Source: Scylla paramamosain (taxonomy: Eukaryota; Arthropoda; Malacostraca; Decapoda; Portunidae). Taken from it: DNA of 64,000 nt. The stretch is from contig NC_087151.1 in the NCBI RefSeq assembly GCF_035594125.1, positions 21,850,784 to 21,914,783 of the forward strand. The letters run 5' to 3'. The position numbers were made by a program, and so were the translations under genes. Shown one piece after another: positions 39,191 to 60,719 of the stretch. The first letter of the stretch is position 1. Every line of letters starts with the position of its first letter. The notes below the pieces were generated by a model. The model saw only the letters and a program-made list of their open reading frames with translations. It searched no databases and was not told the DNA's origin.

Positions 39191-39846
39191 AGCAGATAGA
39201 CTTTCTCACAGGGCGGCTCATCCACAATATTTGTGCGCAGTTGAATTTCTTTGGGTACGTTCGGGGATGAATCGCACCACAAATAACCGTGATCTCGTCT
39301 AAGCACGACATTTTTATAAATTTCCATAAAGTGTTTGGCGTGCTCCTTTCCATAAAGTTGCCTGCCCAGACATTCGATTTGATATATATCTCTGTTTTTC
39401 ATAAGAATGTAATGCGAGGCATTTAAAGTTATCGTTCTAGCATACTTTCCGGGGAAAAAGACATTCTGCACTATCATCATAACTGACAAATTTTTATGTC
39501 TCCCTTTGGTAAAGGCCTCTGCTATCGTTTGAGAATTGCCAGCCATGAGGAAATTGTCATCTAATATCAAAAGCGTGTGCGTTTGCGGATCGGCATATGG
39601 ATTGTCATCATCCATCACGGGATCAATAATTTTCTCATGCACTTTGACCTTATCTTGAAAAGGAGAATTCTGCTGCAGCGAATGCAATGAGACGCCACAA
39701 ATAATAATTCTGTTAAATCCATGCTGATATTTCTCTATAATTTTATTGCAGAGGTGTGTTTTGCCGGAATTTGTATAACCTGCGATAATTATGCGTGTAG
39801 GATATCTGAAGAGAATCAGCATATCTTTGCTAAATGTCTTGTCCAT
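39187..39846 (-). CDS. ATP: A32/FtsK-HerA type packaging ATPase, open 219 codons
   Basis: One open frame from ATG 39846 to TGA 39189-39187. Walker A is AGYTNSGKT (Gly23-Thr30), with Walker B LLILDDN (Asp96-Asp97). The downstream block MIVQNVFFPGKYARTITLNA fits sensor/arginine-rich regions seen in Polinton ATPases (Q-N-F--GK-aRTI-LN). The length matches the ~220-aa family. The expected role is pumping element DNA into the capsid. It is intact, with no gap in key residues. The stop overlaps the integrase ATG (ATGA). It is the clearest intact enzyme of this element. Confidence 0.92.
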   Translation of the reverse strand: MDKTFSKDMLILFRYPTRIIIAGYTNSGKTHLCNKIIEKYQHGFNRIIICGVSLHSLQQNSPFQDKVKVHEKIIDPVMDDDNPYADPQTHTLLILDDNFLMAGNSQTIAEAFTKGRHKNLSVMMIVQNVFFPGKYARTITLNASHYILMKNRDIYQIECLGRQLYGKEHAKHFMEIYKNVVLRRDHGYLWCDSSPNVPKEIQLRTNIVDEPPCEKVYLL

Positions 39847-40406
39847 GTTAAGTTCAGAGGGTCACTAAAAGACGCTTCGATATGTTTACAGTATTTATTG
39901 CTTAACCTTTATTTACATGGTCATGTAGGTAACAGCATAACTGGCCTCCCCAGCTGCATCCTCATCCCTGCCCTCTAATTATGGCGTGGATCTCTCCCGA
40001 CTCACGCTTCTTCCTCAACCTCCTCTTCCCTCTCCTTAACCTAAGTACAAATGTTCTTACATTACCTCCTTCTCCTCCTCTTCCTCCTCTTCCTCTTCCT
40101 CCTCCTTATCCCACGTGGACAGTACAAATGTTCTTACATTACATGAACAATCCCCCTCCTCCCCCTCCTTAACCACGTGGTCAATACAAATGTTCTTACA
40201 TTACATGAATGGCAGCTGCTAGCCAACGCGGTCTCTCTCCACCCCTTAATTATGATGTGAATAATGTCGTGGAAAGTCTCTCCCGATCACGCCACAGTCC
40301 ACTCATTATCCCATCCTCTCCCTCCCCCTCCTCCTCCTCCTCCTCCTACTCCACATCCTCTGCCACCTCCTCATCCATATCATTCTCCACATCTCTTTCC
40401 CGCTGA
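39847..40406. other. Gap between polymerase and ATPase, C/T-rich with a thrice-repeated element
   Basis: There is no gene. The gap has a C/T-rich stretch, imperfect CCTCCT runs and a TACAAATGTTCTTACATTAC element at about 40046-40065, 40123-40142 and 40186-40205. The second and third copies follow CCACGTGG. The element is not seen elsewhere in the window. Confidence 0.7.
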
Positions 40407-43046
40407 TCATTGTCGGGGTGGTAATACGTGAAAGCGTTTGTCGTCAAAATGTGACAATGTACGCTTTCGCATGTGAGTGGTACAAATTTACCCTTTCACA
40501 TTCCTGGTATTATAGCAATCCACCATCCCACATGCGACATTATTAAGTGTTTCCCTATACTGCTGATGCAATATATTTTGCTGATGGTGAGTTGGAATGC
40601 CTTTACCTCGAGATACTTGCTTGTCACCTTCCAACAGCAGCAAATACATCTTTGGTTTTAATATGATTGCCTCTTTGATGAGCGTGGATCCGGTTTTAGA
40701 TTTCAGCAAGCCTAGTTGACCCTTCCGCTCCCCATTAAAACACATGTGATCTGAAGCAAAGTTACTGGTGTCAAGAAAATTTGCCATGGGTCCATGTTTC
40801 AGTTCATCATTGAAGTTTGTAGGTATGTGTAGACTGAATATGAAACTGTCAGTATCTTCACAAGCTAATTTAGCTCTCTCCCCATAATTAGCTTTGATGA
40901 CACGATACCATAAGTTGTACATATACTTCTTTGCCACTTCTAAAATATGGTATCCCAAGTAATTTGGCGGACTGATTTTAATCGTATTCTTACTGTTGAC
41001 GCATATGACTCGGTCCTCGCCTAATTGGTGTACCCTTTTAAAGGATAGATTTCTTGCATACTTCAGGAGAGACTTTCTTTTTGTCACTAATTTCTGTTAG
41101 AGGCCATACTTCACTTCAGATAACATGGATCTGCCATAAACTGCGTTTGACATCAGTTTGCAAATGCGATTTTTAATGGTGCAGGTCTCATTTTTATGCT
41201 GAGTAACGTTCCTTTCTATGAAAGGTTTCAGGTATGGAGCCTGTCTAAAGCTATATATAGCATGGACACATTATATTTTGCAGTCCAAGTGAGAGTAAAA
41301 GTTGCAGCAATTCCAGACTGATGAGATGATCTTTCAGCCCCTTATGACTTGCCACGAGTTTACGATTTTTCCTCTCCAGCTTACGACCCTCAGCTTCTAA
41401 CAGTCTTTTACTGTATGGCAAGATGTCATCTTCTGTAATAGTCATGTGTGCGAGGCACAGAGAGAACTCGTCCATGACCCGGGCCACGTCGGGGGAAACA
41501 TCGCAGGTGTCAAAATGCAGCCAGTAACCGATGTCACCATCTGTCGCGTGATTCTGGATGCCAACTTCAAAAAAATCATCCATCTCTGACTGAGAAAGTT
41601 TTTTGATGTTGCCCATAGGCAGGGGGGGAACACATAACGGTTGCATATAATGAAATATAGTCCAGATAGAACACATAGGTGCCGGGTCCACCGTTGGGTT
41701 CGTGGTTTGACTGCAGGTGTGGTCTGACACAAGTTACAAAGCCTCCTCGTACATTTCTTTTGATCAGGTGATACATGTTAGGATCGTAAGGCGGATCAAA
41801 TTGAACGCCTGTCGACTTTAAAAAAAGCGTCATAAGCATAAGAAGACAGTGACACATAATGTGCCACGTCCAGTCCATAAAATTCATGCAGGTATGATCT
41901 ATATTTGAGATATGTGTCGGCTAATAACCCCACATCAATCTCACAATACAGTTTTATGTAATCACCTACAGTGTGACAGGATGCCATACTCCACACGCTT
42001 TCAGCGTGTTCATATTCTCCAGGTGACAGAGCCTTCTCCTTGAGCGTGTCATAAAATGCTTTGCGGGGTGGCAATTGCTGATCTTCTAAGCGGGCAAAGT
42101 CGGTGATGTACTCATAACAAAGAAACTGTTTTTGAGTCCAAATTACACGTGTTACATCCTCGGGGAGGTAATTCAGCATCTCCTGGGCGTAACGCGTGTC
42201 ATAGCCCGCCTGCATGTGACTCTGAGCGAGATGACTGAAGCCGGCATTCATAATGGAAAGCATGTCCTGAAACTGCAATTCCTTAATCCTTACTTTCAGT
42301 AAATGCGATTCTGACTTGGCAAGGATGTCCACGTGTGACTCTGGCAACTGAAGGTCTTTTATGATTAAGGAGACGTCAAAGCTCATATTATGCGCCAGAG
42401 AAATGAGATATTTCCTCATTTCACGACACTGGAGGTTGCATCGTGCGCACAATGCCCCCTTGTAATTATTTTGTGGTAATGAGTGGTCGTGATGTTTATG
42501 AGGTGGGGTTTTCACATTAAAGGGTTGACGGCAGAGTTCGCAGTGGCGCTGACGTTAGAAGTGGACTTCATCCTCTGCAGACATGCTAATTGGATAGCTA
42601 ACTACACTTTCCTTGATGATTCGGCAAGCTTTGGATAGACTATCAATGAAATTATTCACGGGATCTTCGCCGAAATAACTTCTCTTTTCCACGGCATCTC
42701 CATGCCTATTGATGATGAGATACGAGTATCCAGTTGGCTCATGTTCAGCTGTCACACCTCTATTCTCCTTAGGTTTTATCATAGTTTCAAAATAAGAAAA
42801 ATGCTAAGTAGGCAGGCTGATAGGTGTAGGCAAAATTTTTTAATTTTACTTTTTCAGCATCACCTGGAAAAAGAAGAGTTTGAGTGAAGTCGCAATGGCA
42901 TTCGTAATCGCTCAAACTGACAGACATTTGAACTGAGCTGAAACATATTTTGCAAAACTGATGAACCTCTAGGGTGGGAGAGCTACTCGACAATTTCTGG
43001 TGCAGCTTCTCCACATCTTTAATGAGCGTCATATGTCTTCCGCCTA
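40407..43046 (-). pseudogene. polB: Protein-primed DNA polymerase B (Polinton type), N-terminally truncated and broken
   Basis: Order along the - strand: a zinc-finger-like region (HQFCKICFSS, then SDYECH), the exonuclease-entry YFETMIKPKE, and an HNH-like CELC...HDHSLPQNNYKGALCARC. Next are LYCEIDVGLLADTYLKY, the motif A region YVFYLDYISLYATVM, the motif B region KLMSNAVYG, and motif C LACEDTDSF. The terminal DDKRF element ends near 40407. Frameshifts occur near 42.80 kb, 41.82 kb (T-run), 41.625 kb (C7 run) and 41.27 kb. In-frame stops lie at 42557-42555, 41099-41097 and 40490-40488. The expected ~300 N-terminal residues are missing at the right junction. The family role is protein-primed replication of the linear element. 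Confidence 0.9.
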
Positions 43047-44345
43047 GAAAAAATATGTATTATAAATGTTTTGGAATTTGCTAGGTAATAAAACGTCAAA
43101 ATGAATGCAAAGCACACTATATTTCAAAATAAAATAACATTACCGAAAAACGTGGGTTTTGATGATTTTCAACTGTTTACGTGCCGAAACGCTAAAACGC
43201 ATTCAAAACATAAGATTCATTTATGGAGAAATCGAACAACTTCATTTTAAATGTATTTTTAGTGATTTTTGAGCTTGTTAGGTAACAAAACCCCAAAATG
43301 CAAGCAAAACACTCTATATACAATAATGAGATGACAGGTCCAGAAACGTTTCATTTGCGTATTTTTGAGCATATCAGCCACGAAAACACTAAAAAGCATG
43401 GAAAACACCCGATATAAGAAAATTAAAGAATATTACCAAAATCGTGTATTTTGACGGTTATTAAGCTTGTAACATACCAAAACTCTAAAATGGAAGCAAA
43501 AATACACTTCCTGGTGAAAAAGAACATTACAAAAAACGGATGTTTTGAGTCTGTTTGAGTTTATCAAAACGCCAAAACACATGGAAATATGCTAATATGT
43601 GGATACAATGATAATATTACAAACGTATTTGACAAGAGTTTTTAAGGTTCACTGGTGCTGAAACGCTAAAACATGTTAATATTACTTTATGTTTAGTAAC
43701 AGAATGTAATTAACAAAAATGTGCATTATGAGTCTTATTTACTGTGTTAGGCACCAAAACGACAAAATGCATAAAAAGAAATCTATATGAAGAAACAGAA
43801 TTACAATACCAATAACCTGTATTATGAATGTTAGGTACCAAAACGCCAAAGTGCATACAAAGCACACGAAATTAGAAAAGAAAACATCACCAAAAATGTG
43901 TCTTTTTAGTGTTTTCAAACTAGTTACGTACCAAAACACTAAAACGCACGAAAATAAATAAATAAATAAATAAATAAATAAAATGGATAATACAGAACAA
44001 CTTCATCAAAAGAGTGTATTTTAAGTGTTTCTTTCGTCTTGTTAGATACCAAACCTACAAAATGCATGGAAAGCATCCTATATCGGGTAATGAAACAATA
44101 TTACCAGAAACCTGTCATTTTCTTGTTTTGAGCATACAAGGCACCAAAAAGCTAAAAACATGGAAAACATCTCATTTGGGAAAACTAAACATTACTAACT
44201 AATCATGTATTTTAAATGTTTTTGAGCCTCTTACGTACCAAAACTCTAAAATACATGTAAAACACCATTTCAGGAGGAACAGAACAATATTACCAAAAAA
44301 CTTGTGTTTAGGGTGTTTTCGAGTTTATTAGGTACCCAAACCAGT
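43047..44345 (+). repeat. Satellite array (+ orientation), last forward block
   Basis: The array resumes in the middle of monomer A after the Polinton. About thirteen monomers follow, with an (AAAT)n run at 43952-43983. The block ends where the orientation flips. No genes are seen. Confidence 0.92.
43952..43983. repeat. (AAAT)n microsatellite
   Basis: Clean tetranucleotide run inside a monomer. Confidence 0.92.
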
Positions 44346-47030
<2,685 letters not shown>

Positions 47031-49418
47031 GAGCCACAAATGTCCCCAGGGCGGACTGCTCTTCTGATAATGATCCTAAGTGTTTTGACACCTCCCCTCA
47101 ACTTTTTCTTCATTAACTTCTGCAACATTCGCGGTCTAAGATCTAATTTTCAATCAGTAGAACACCACCTCTCCTCTTCTAAACCTCATCTTCTTTTCCT
47201 CACTGAAAATCAGGTATCTGAGGCAAGTGACAGTAGGCCCTTTTTCTGTTCCCTACTACTTTCTCTATCCTCATTTTCAATTCAAAGCTGGATGTTGCGT
47301 TTATGTGCGAAACGACATAACCTGCTCTCGTACCCACGCTCTTGAATCTTCTGAGTTTTCCACCATCTGGCTACGACTTCAGAGTCACTCTCAAACTAAA
47401 TTCAGCTGTGCTCTATAAATCTCACCTAACTCCTCTGAATACAAGAAATTCTTTGACTACTTAACTTCTAAAGTGAAGCATATTCTGACTCTCTTCCCTT
47501 TTGCAGAGATCTCCATTCTTGGAGACATCAATGTTCACCACCAGCTTTGGCTTTCCTCTCCCTTCACTGACCATCCTGATGAACTAGCCTTCAATTTGCT
47601 ATCCTCCACGAACTAGAGCAATTGGTGCAACACCCTACTCGTATTCCTGACCGTTTTGGAGATACGCCTAACATTCTTGACCTTTTCCTCACCTGTAATC
47701 CTTCTCCATGTGCTGTCACCCTCTCTTCTCCGTTGGGCTCCTCCGATCACAATCTCATGTCTGTATCTTGTCCTATCGCTCTAATCTCTCCTCAGGATCC
47801 CCCTAAGGGAAGGTGCCTGTGATATTTTGCCTTTGCTAGTTGGGGAACCTGAGGAGGTATTTTGCTGATTTTCCTTGGTTGACTACTGCTTCCTAGTCAG
47901 AGACCCATCTTTGTGTGCCGAGCGCAAAACAGAGGTGATAGTGTCTGTCATGGAGGGATACTTTCCTCACTCTTTTTGTCGACCTAAACTTTCCAAACCT
48001 TGGTTTAACACATCTTGTTTTCGTGCTATACATGATAGATAGGTGGCCCACAAAAGGTACTTAAGCCTTCCATCACCAGAATCTCATGCACTTTATATTT
48101 CTGCCCGGAACCATGCCAAGTCTGTTCTCCAACTACCCAAAAATACTCCTTCATTAACAGAAAGTGTGAAAATCTTTCAAAATCTAACTCCCCTCGAGAC
48201 GTCTGCCATCTAGCCAAAAATATCTCCAATAACTTTGCTTCTTCTTCTTTCCCTCCTTTATTTCAACCGGATGGGACCACTGCTATAACATCTATCTCTA
48301 AAGCTGAACTCTTCGCTCAAACCTTTGCTAAAAACTATACCTTGGACGATTCATGGCTAGTTCCACCCTCTCCTCCATCCTCTGACTACTTCATGCTTCA
48401 CATTGAAATTCTCCGCAATAATGTTTTCCATGCTGGCCTAAACCCTTAGAAGGCCTATGGACCTGATGGGGTCCCTCTTATTGTTCTCCGAAAATGTGCC
48501 TCAGTGCTTGCACCTTGCCTAGTCAAACTCTATCAGCTCTGTCTGTCAACATCTACCTTTCCTTCTTGCTGGAAATTTGCCTACATTCAGCCTGTTCTTA
48601 AAAAGGGTGACAGTTCTAATCCCTCAAACTGCCGTCTTATTGTTTTAATTCCCTGCCTATCTAAAGTTTTTGAACAGCAAGATTCTTAAACAACCTTCTT
48701 TCTTTACTTAGTCTTGGTCATCCTCTTTTAGAGATTTTGGTGAAACTCTTGCTGTTGCCTTGGATATATGAAAAGCTTTTGATAGAATTTGGCACAAAGC
48801 TTTTATTTCCAAACTATCCTTCTAAGGCTTCTATCCTTCTCTTTGTAACTTCATCTCAAGTTTCCTTTCTGACCGTTTTATTGCTGCTGTGGTAGACGGT
48901 GACTGTTCTTCACCTAAATCTATTAACAGTGGTGTTCCTCAGGGTTCTGTCCTATCACCCACTCTCTCCTTATTATTCATCAATGACCTTCTAAACCAAA
49001 CTTCTTGTCCTATCCTCTCCTATGCTGATGATACCACCCTGCACTTTTCCACGTCTTTTCATAGACGTCCAACACTTCAGGACGTAAACGTTTCACGCAG
49101 GGAAGCCACAGAACGCCTGGCTATTGATCTTTTTTTTAAATTTCTCATTCGGGCAGAACAAACTTGGTATTGTTCAATGCCTCAAAAACTAAATTCCTTC
49201 AATCAACTCGACACAACCTTTCAGACAACTATCCCCTCTTCTTCAGTGACACTTAACTGTCCCCCCTTCTACACTGAACATTCTCGGTCTGTCCTTTACT
49301 TATAATCTGAAGTGGAAACTTCACATCTCACATCTAGCTAAAACAGCTTCTATGAAGTTAGGTGTTCTGAGACGTCTCTGCCAGTTTTTTTTTTTTCATC
49401 CCTCCCCAGCTGCTAAAG
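47031..49418 (+). mobile_element. LINE, both ends truncated, copy 3
   Basis: Same family as the 10.7-kb LINE. It starts at ATGTCCCCAGGGCGGAC (no 5' UTR) and stops at CAGCTGCTA inside the coding region. The endonuclease segment begins FCNIRGLRSN near 47.12 kb. A stop in CTATAAATC at about 47.42 kb corresponds to the shared lesion in copies 1 and 5. RT remains include PSNCRLIVLIP, SGVPQGSVLSP and YADDTTLHFS near 49.02 kb. It is not functional. Confidence 0.9.
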
Positions 49419-50537
49419 TGCTTTCTAAGCATTTTAGCGTTTTGTTGCCTAAAACACAAAAAAGACACTTTTCTGGTAACGTTCCCTTTCCCCATATAAA
49501 GTGAAATCACTTTATATGGGGTATATATGTATTTTAGCGTTTTGGTACCTAACATTGTGAAAAATACCTAAATACACGCTTTTGGTAATGTTGATCAGTT
49601 TCTGCATATGGATTGTCATTTACGCGTTTTAGGATATTAGTACCTGAGAAAGTCAAAAACAATAATACTTGTTTCAGGTAATGTCGTTTTGTTTCACCAT
49701 ATAAACACACATTTTTGGTAATGTTATTCTGTTTCTCCACAATGGATGTTTAGTATGTATTTTAGCGATCTGATACATAAGAAGCTCAAAACCACTCAAA
49801 AGGCACGCTTTTCGTAATGTGCATTTGTATTCCAATATAGAGTACTTTCCATGCATTATAGCATTTTGATGCCTAACGAGCTCATAAACACTCTAAAGAA
49901 ATGTTTCTTGTAATGTCATTTCATTTCCCCATACAGAGTGCTTTAAATGCATTTTGTCCCTTTGGTACCTAACAATGTGAAAAAAGAATCATTCAAAATA
50001 AGCGTTTTTGATAATGTAGTTTTGTTTCACCATATAGGGTACTATTAACACATTTTAGAGTTTTGGTAGTTAAAAAGCTCAAAAACATACGTTTCTCGTA
50101 ATGCCCTTTTGTTTTTCCATGAGGAGTGTTTTGCATCCATTTTGTCGTTTTCATACAAAACAACGTAAAGAATAAATAAATAAATAAAAAAAAAATATAT
50201 TTTTCAATGCTGTTCTTTTCTAGTAAATAGAAAGTGCTATTCACGCGTTTTACTGTTTTGGTACCTAAGAAATTCAGAAACACTTGTAATACATGTTTCT
50301 TGTATTATCGTATCGTTTCCCATACAGTGTATTTTTCATGCATTTTGCCGTTTTTGTTGTAGGTAAGAATCTCAAAAAGACGTTTTTGGTAATGTTATTC
50401 TGTTTCGCAATAACTCTTTTTTTTTTTTTGTGCATTCGATTTAGCGTTTCAGTACGCAAAAAGCTCACAAACACTGAAAAGACACGTTTTTGGCAGTATT
50501 GTTTTGTATTCCAATATAAAATAGATTCCATGCTTTT

Positions 50538-50538
<1 letters not shown>
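49419..50538 (-). repeat. Satellite array (- orientation) after LINE copy 3
   Basis: About eleven monomers follow up to the (AAT)n tract, matching 60.72-61.84 kb closely. No genes are seen. Confidence 0.92.
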
Positions 50539-50633
<95 letters not shown>

Positions 50634-50709
50634 TTAATAATAATGATAATAATAATAATAATAACAACAACAATAATAATAATAATAAAACAATAATAAT
50701 AATAATAAT
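50539..50709. repeat. (AAT)n microsatellite
   Basis: Mostly AAT units with a few ATT/AAC changes. The same position in the right arm has an (AAT)n at 61.85 kb. On its right it abuts a truncated LINE 5' fragment. Confidence 0.97.
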
Positions 50710-51281
50710 TGAACATTGAAATCTCCAAGAATGGATATCTCTGCAAGAGGGAAGAGGATCAGAATGTGCTCCACTTTGGAAGTTAAGTAGTCAAAGAATT
50801 TCTTATAGTCAGATGAGTTAGGTGAGAGGTATACAGCACGGATAAATTTAGTATGAGAGTGACTCTGTAGTCGTAGCCAGATGGTGGAAAACTCGGAAGA
50901 TTCAAGAGCGTGGACACGAGAGCAGGTTAAGTCATTGCGGACATAAACACAGCATCCAGCTTTGGATCGAAAATGAGGATAGAGAAAGTAGGAGGGAACA
51001 GAAAAGGGGCTACTCTCAGTTGCCTCAGACACCTGAGTTTTAGTGAGGAAAAGAAGAAGAGGTTTAGAAGAGGAGAGGTGGTGTTCTACAGATTGAAAAT
51101 TAGATCTTAGACTGCGAATGTTGCAGAAGTTAATGAAGAAAAAGTTGAGAGGGGTGTCAAGACACTTAGGGTCGTCGACAGAAAGGCAGTCCGACCTAGT
51201 GACATTTATGGTCCCCTCCCCAGATGGGGACTCTGAGGCTGGTGTAGGAGTCGCTATGATGATTTTAAAATCATCATGCTC
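50710..51281 (-). mobile_element. LINE 5' fragment (endonuclease part), copy 4
   Basis: On the - strand, homology to the 10.7-kb LINE starts just before ATG (near 51.27 kb, at TTTTAAAATCATCAT) and ends at SILGDFNV, where the AAT tract begins. The endonuclease region is open for about 190 codons (FCNIRSLRSN, KAGCCVYVRND, SILGDFNV), so this is the best-preserved endonuclease start of the family here. It lacks the RT and the 3' end. It lies at the inner boundary of the right inverted arm. Confidence 0.9.
51256..51277. repeat. 22-bp perfect palindrome at the LINE 5' boundary
   Basis: ATGATGATTTTAAAATCATC plus AT forms a complete palindrome at 51256-51277. A smaller inverted CTCTTT...AAAGAG lies next to it. 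In the other LINE copy with this 5' region only one half of the palindrome is present. Confidence 0.9.
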
Positions 51282-58319
<7,038 letters not shown>

Positions 58320-60719
58320 TGGAGCCAAAAATGTCCCCAGGGCAGACTGCTCTTCTGATAATGACCCTAAGTGTCCCTCAACTTTTTCTTCATTAACTTC
58401 TGCAACATTCGCGGTCTAAGATCTAATTTTCAATCAATAGAACACCACCTCTCCTCTTCTAAACCTCATCTTCTTTTCCTCAATGAAAATCAGGTATCTG
58501 AGGCAAGTGACAGTAGGCCCTTTTTCTGTCCCCTCCTACTTTCTCTATCCTCATTTTCAATTCAAAGCTGGATGTTGCGTTTATGTGCGAAACGACATAA
58601 CCTGCTCTCGTGCCCACGCTCTTGAATCTTCTGAGTTTTCCACCATCTGGCTACGACTTCAGAGTCACTCTCAAACTAAATTCAGATGTGCTGTATAAAT
58701 CTCACCTAACTCCTCTGACTACAAGAAATTCTTTGACTACTTAACTTCCAAAGTGAAGCATATTCTGACTCTCTTCCCTTTTGCAGAGATCTCCATTCTT
58801 GGAGACATCAATGTTCACCACCATCTTTGGCTTTCCTCTCCCTTCACTGACCATCCTGGTGAACTAGCCTTCAATTTTCTATCCTCCACGACTTAGAGGA
58901 ATTGGTGCAACACCCTACTCGTATTCCTGACCGTTTTGGAGATACGCCTAACATTCTTGACCTTTTCCTCACCTCTAATCCTTCTCCATATGCTGTCACC
59001 CTCTCTTCTCCGTTGGGCACCTCCGATCACAATCTCATATCTGTATCTTGTCCTATCCCTGAAATCTCTTTTCAGGATCCCCCTAAAGGAAGGTGCCTCT
59101 GGCGTTTTGCGTCTGCTAGTTGGGGAACCTGAGGAGGTATTTTGCTGATTTTCCTTAGAATGACTACTGCTTCCGTGTCAGACACCCATCTTTGTGTACC
59201 GAGGTGATAGTGTCTGTCATGGAGGCATACTTTCCTCACTCTTTTTCTCGACCTTAACTTTCCAAACCTATACATGATAAATAGGTGGCCCACAAAAGGT
59301 ACATAAGCCTTCCATCACTAGAATCTCATGCACTTTATATTTCTGCCCGGAACCATGCCAAGTTTGTTCTCCAACAACCCAAAAATACTCCTACATTAAC
59401 AGAAAGTGTGAAAATCTTTCAAAATCTAACTCCCCTCGAGACTTCTGCCATGTAGCCCAAAATATCTCCGATAACTTTGCTTCTTCTTCTTTCCTTCCTT
59501 TATTTCAACCGGATGGCACCACTCCTATCACATCTATCTCTAAAGCTGAACTCTTCGCTCAAACCTTTGCTAAAAACTATACCTTGGACGATTCATGGCT
59601 AGTTCCTCCCTCTCCTCCATCCTCTGACTACTTCATGTTTCATATTGAAATTCTTCGCAATGATGTTTTCCATGCTGGCCTAAACCCTTAGAAGGCCTAT
59701 GGACTTGATGGGGTCCCTCCTATTGTTCTCCGAAACTGTGCCTCCGTGCTTGCACCTTGCCTAGTCAAACTCTGTCAGCTCTGTCTGTCAACATCTACCT
59801 TTCCTTCTTGCTGGAAATTTGTCTACATTCAGTTTTTTCCTAAAAAGGGTGACCGTTCTAATCCCTCAAACTGTCGTCCTATTGTTTTAATTCCCTGCCT
59901 ATCTAAAGTTTTTGAACAGGAAGATTCTTAAACAACCTTCTATCTGATCGCCAGTATGGGTTCAGTCAAGGCCGCTCTACTGGTGATCTGGCTTTCTTTA
60001 CTGAGTCTTGGTCATCCTCTTTTAGAGATTTTGGTGAAACTCTTGCTGTTGCCTTGGATATATGAAAAGCTTTTGATAAAATTTGGCACAAAGCTTTTAT
60101 TTCCAAACTATCTTTCTAAACTAATCTTTTCAAACTAATCTTTTCTTCTCTCTGTAACTTTATCTCAAGTTTCATTTCTGACTGTTCTATTGCTGCTGTG
60201 GTAGACGTTGACTGTTCTTCTCCTAAATCTATTAACAGTGGTGTTCCTCAGGGTTCTGTCCTATCACCCACTCTCTCCTTATTATTCATCAATGACCTTC
60301 TAAACCAAAATTCTTGTCCTATCCCCTCCTACGCTGATGACACCACCCTGCACTTTTCCACGTCTTTTCATAGACGCCCAACTTTTCAGGACGTAAACGT
60401 TTCACGCAGGGAAGCCACAGAACGCCTGGCTACTGATCTTTTTTAAAATTTCTGATTCGGGCAGAACAAACTTGGTATTGTTCAATGCCTCAAAAACTAA
60501 ATTCCTCCAATCAACTCAACACAACCTTTCAGACAACTATCCCCTCTTCTTCAGTGACACTTAACTGTCCCCCCTTCTACACTGAACATTCTTGGTCTGT
60601 CCTTTACTTATAATCTGAAGTGGAAACTTCACATCTCATATCTAGCTAAAACAGCTTCTATGAAGTTAGGTGTTCTGAGACGTCTCTGCCATTTTTTTTT
60701 CTTCCCCCCCAACTGCTAG
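58320..60719 (+). mobile_element. LINE, both ends truncated, copy 5
   Basis: Truncated like copies 1 and 3. It still contains the ~0.6-kb region between endonuclease and RT (58.89-59.50 kb) that is deleted in the 10.7-kb LINE. Endonuclease remains run from 58.37 to 58.85 kb, with a stop at GCTGTATAAATC shared with copies 1 and 3. RT remains include VPQGSVLSP and a YADDTTLHFS near 60.33 kb. Frameshifts and stops abolish coding. Confidence 0.9.

Larger units (their letters stand above)
31080..43046 (-). mobile_element. Polinton/Maverick (adintovirus-like) element, eroded and truncated
   Basis: About 12 kb of GC-richer DNA lies inside the satellite. On the - strand it carries the hallmark Polinton genes: protein-primed DNA polymerase B, packaging ATPase, rve integrase, major capsid protein, minor capsid candidates and adenain-like protease. 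On the left it interrupts a type-A monomer, and the monomer's second half resumes on the right at ATGTATTATAAATG. The polymerase N-terminus and right terminus are absent. I found no terminal inverted repeat or target duplication. Most genes carry stops or frameshifts; the ATPase and major capsid frames are open. Mobilisation would have used the integrase with the self-encoded polymerase (family knowledge). This copy looks immobile. Confidence 0.92.

Noticed and set aside
31080..43046. An endogenous nimavirus (white-spot-like) or other large DNA virus
   Set aside because: The gene set (PolB with HNH-like insert, rve integrase, A32 ATPase, adenain protease, double-jelly-roll capsid) is that of a Polinton; no large-virus genes were seen.
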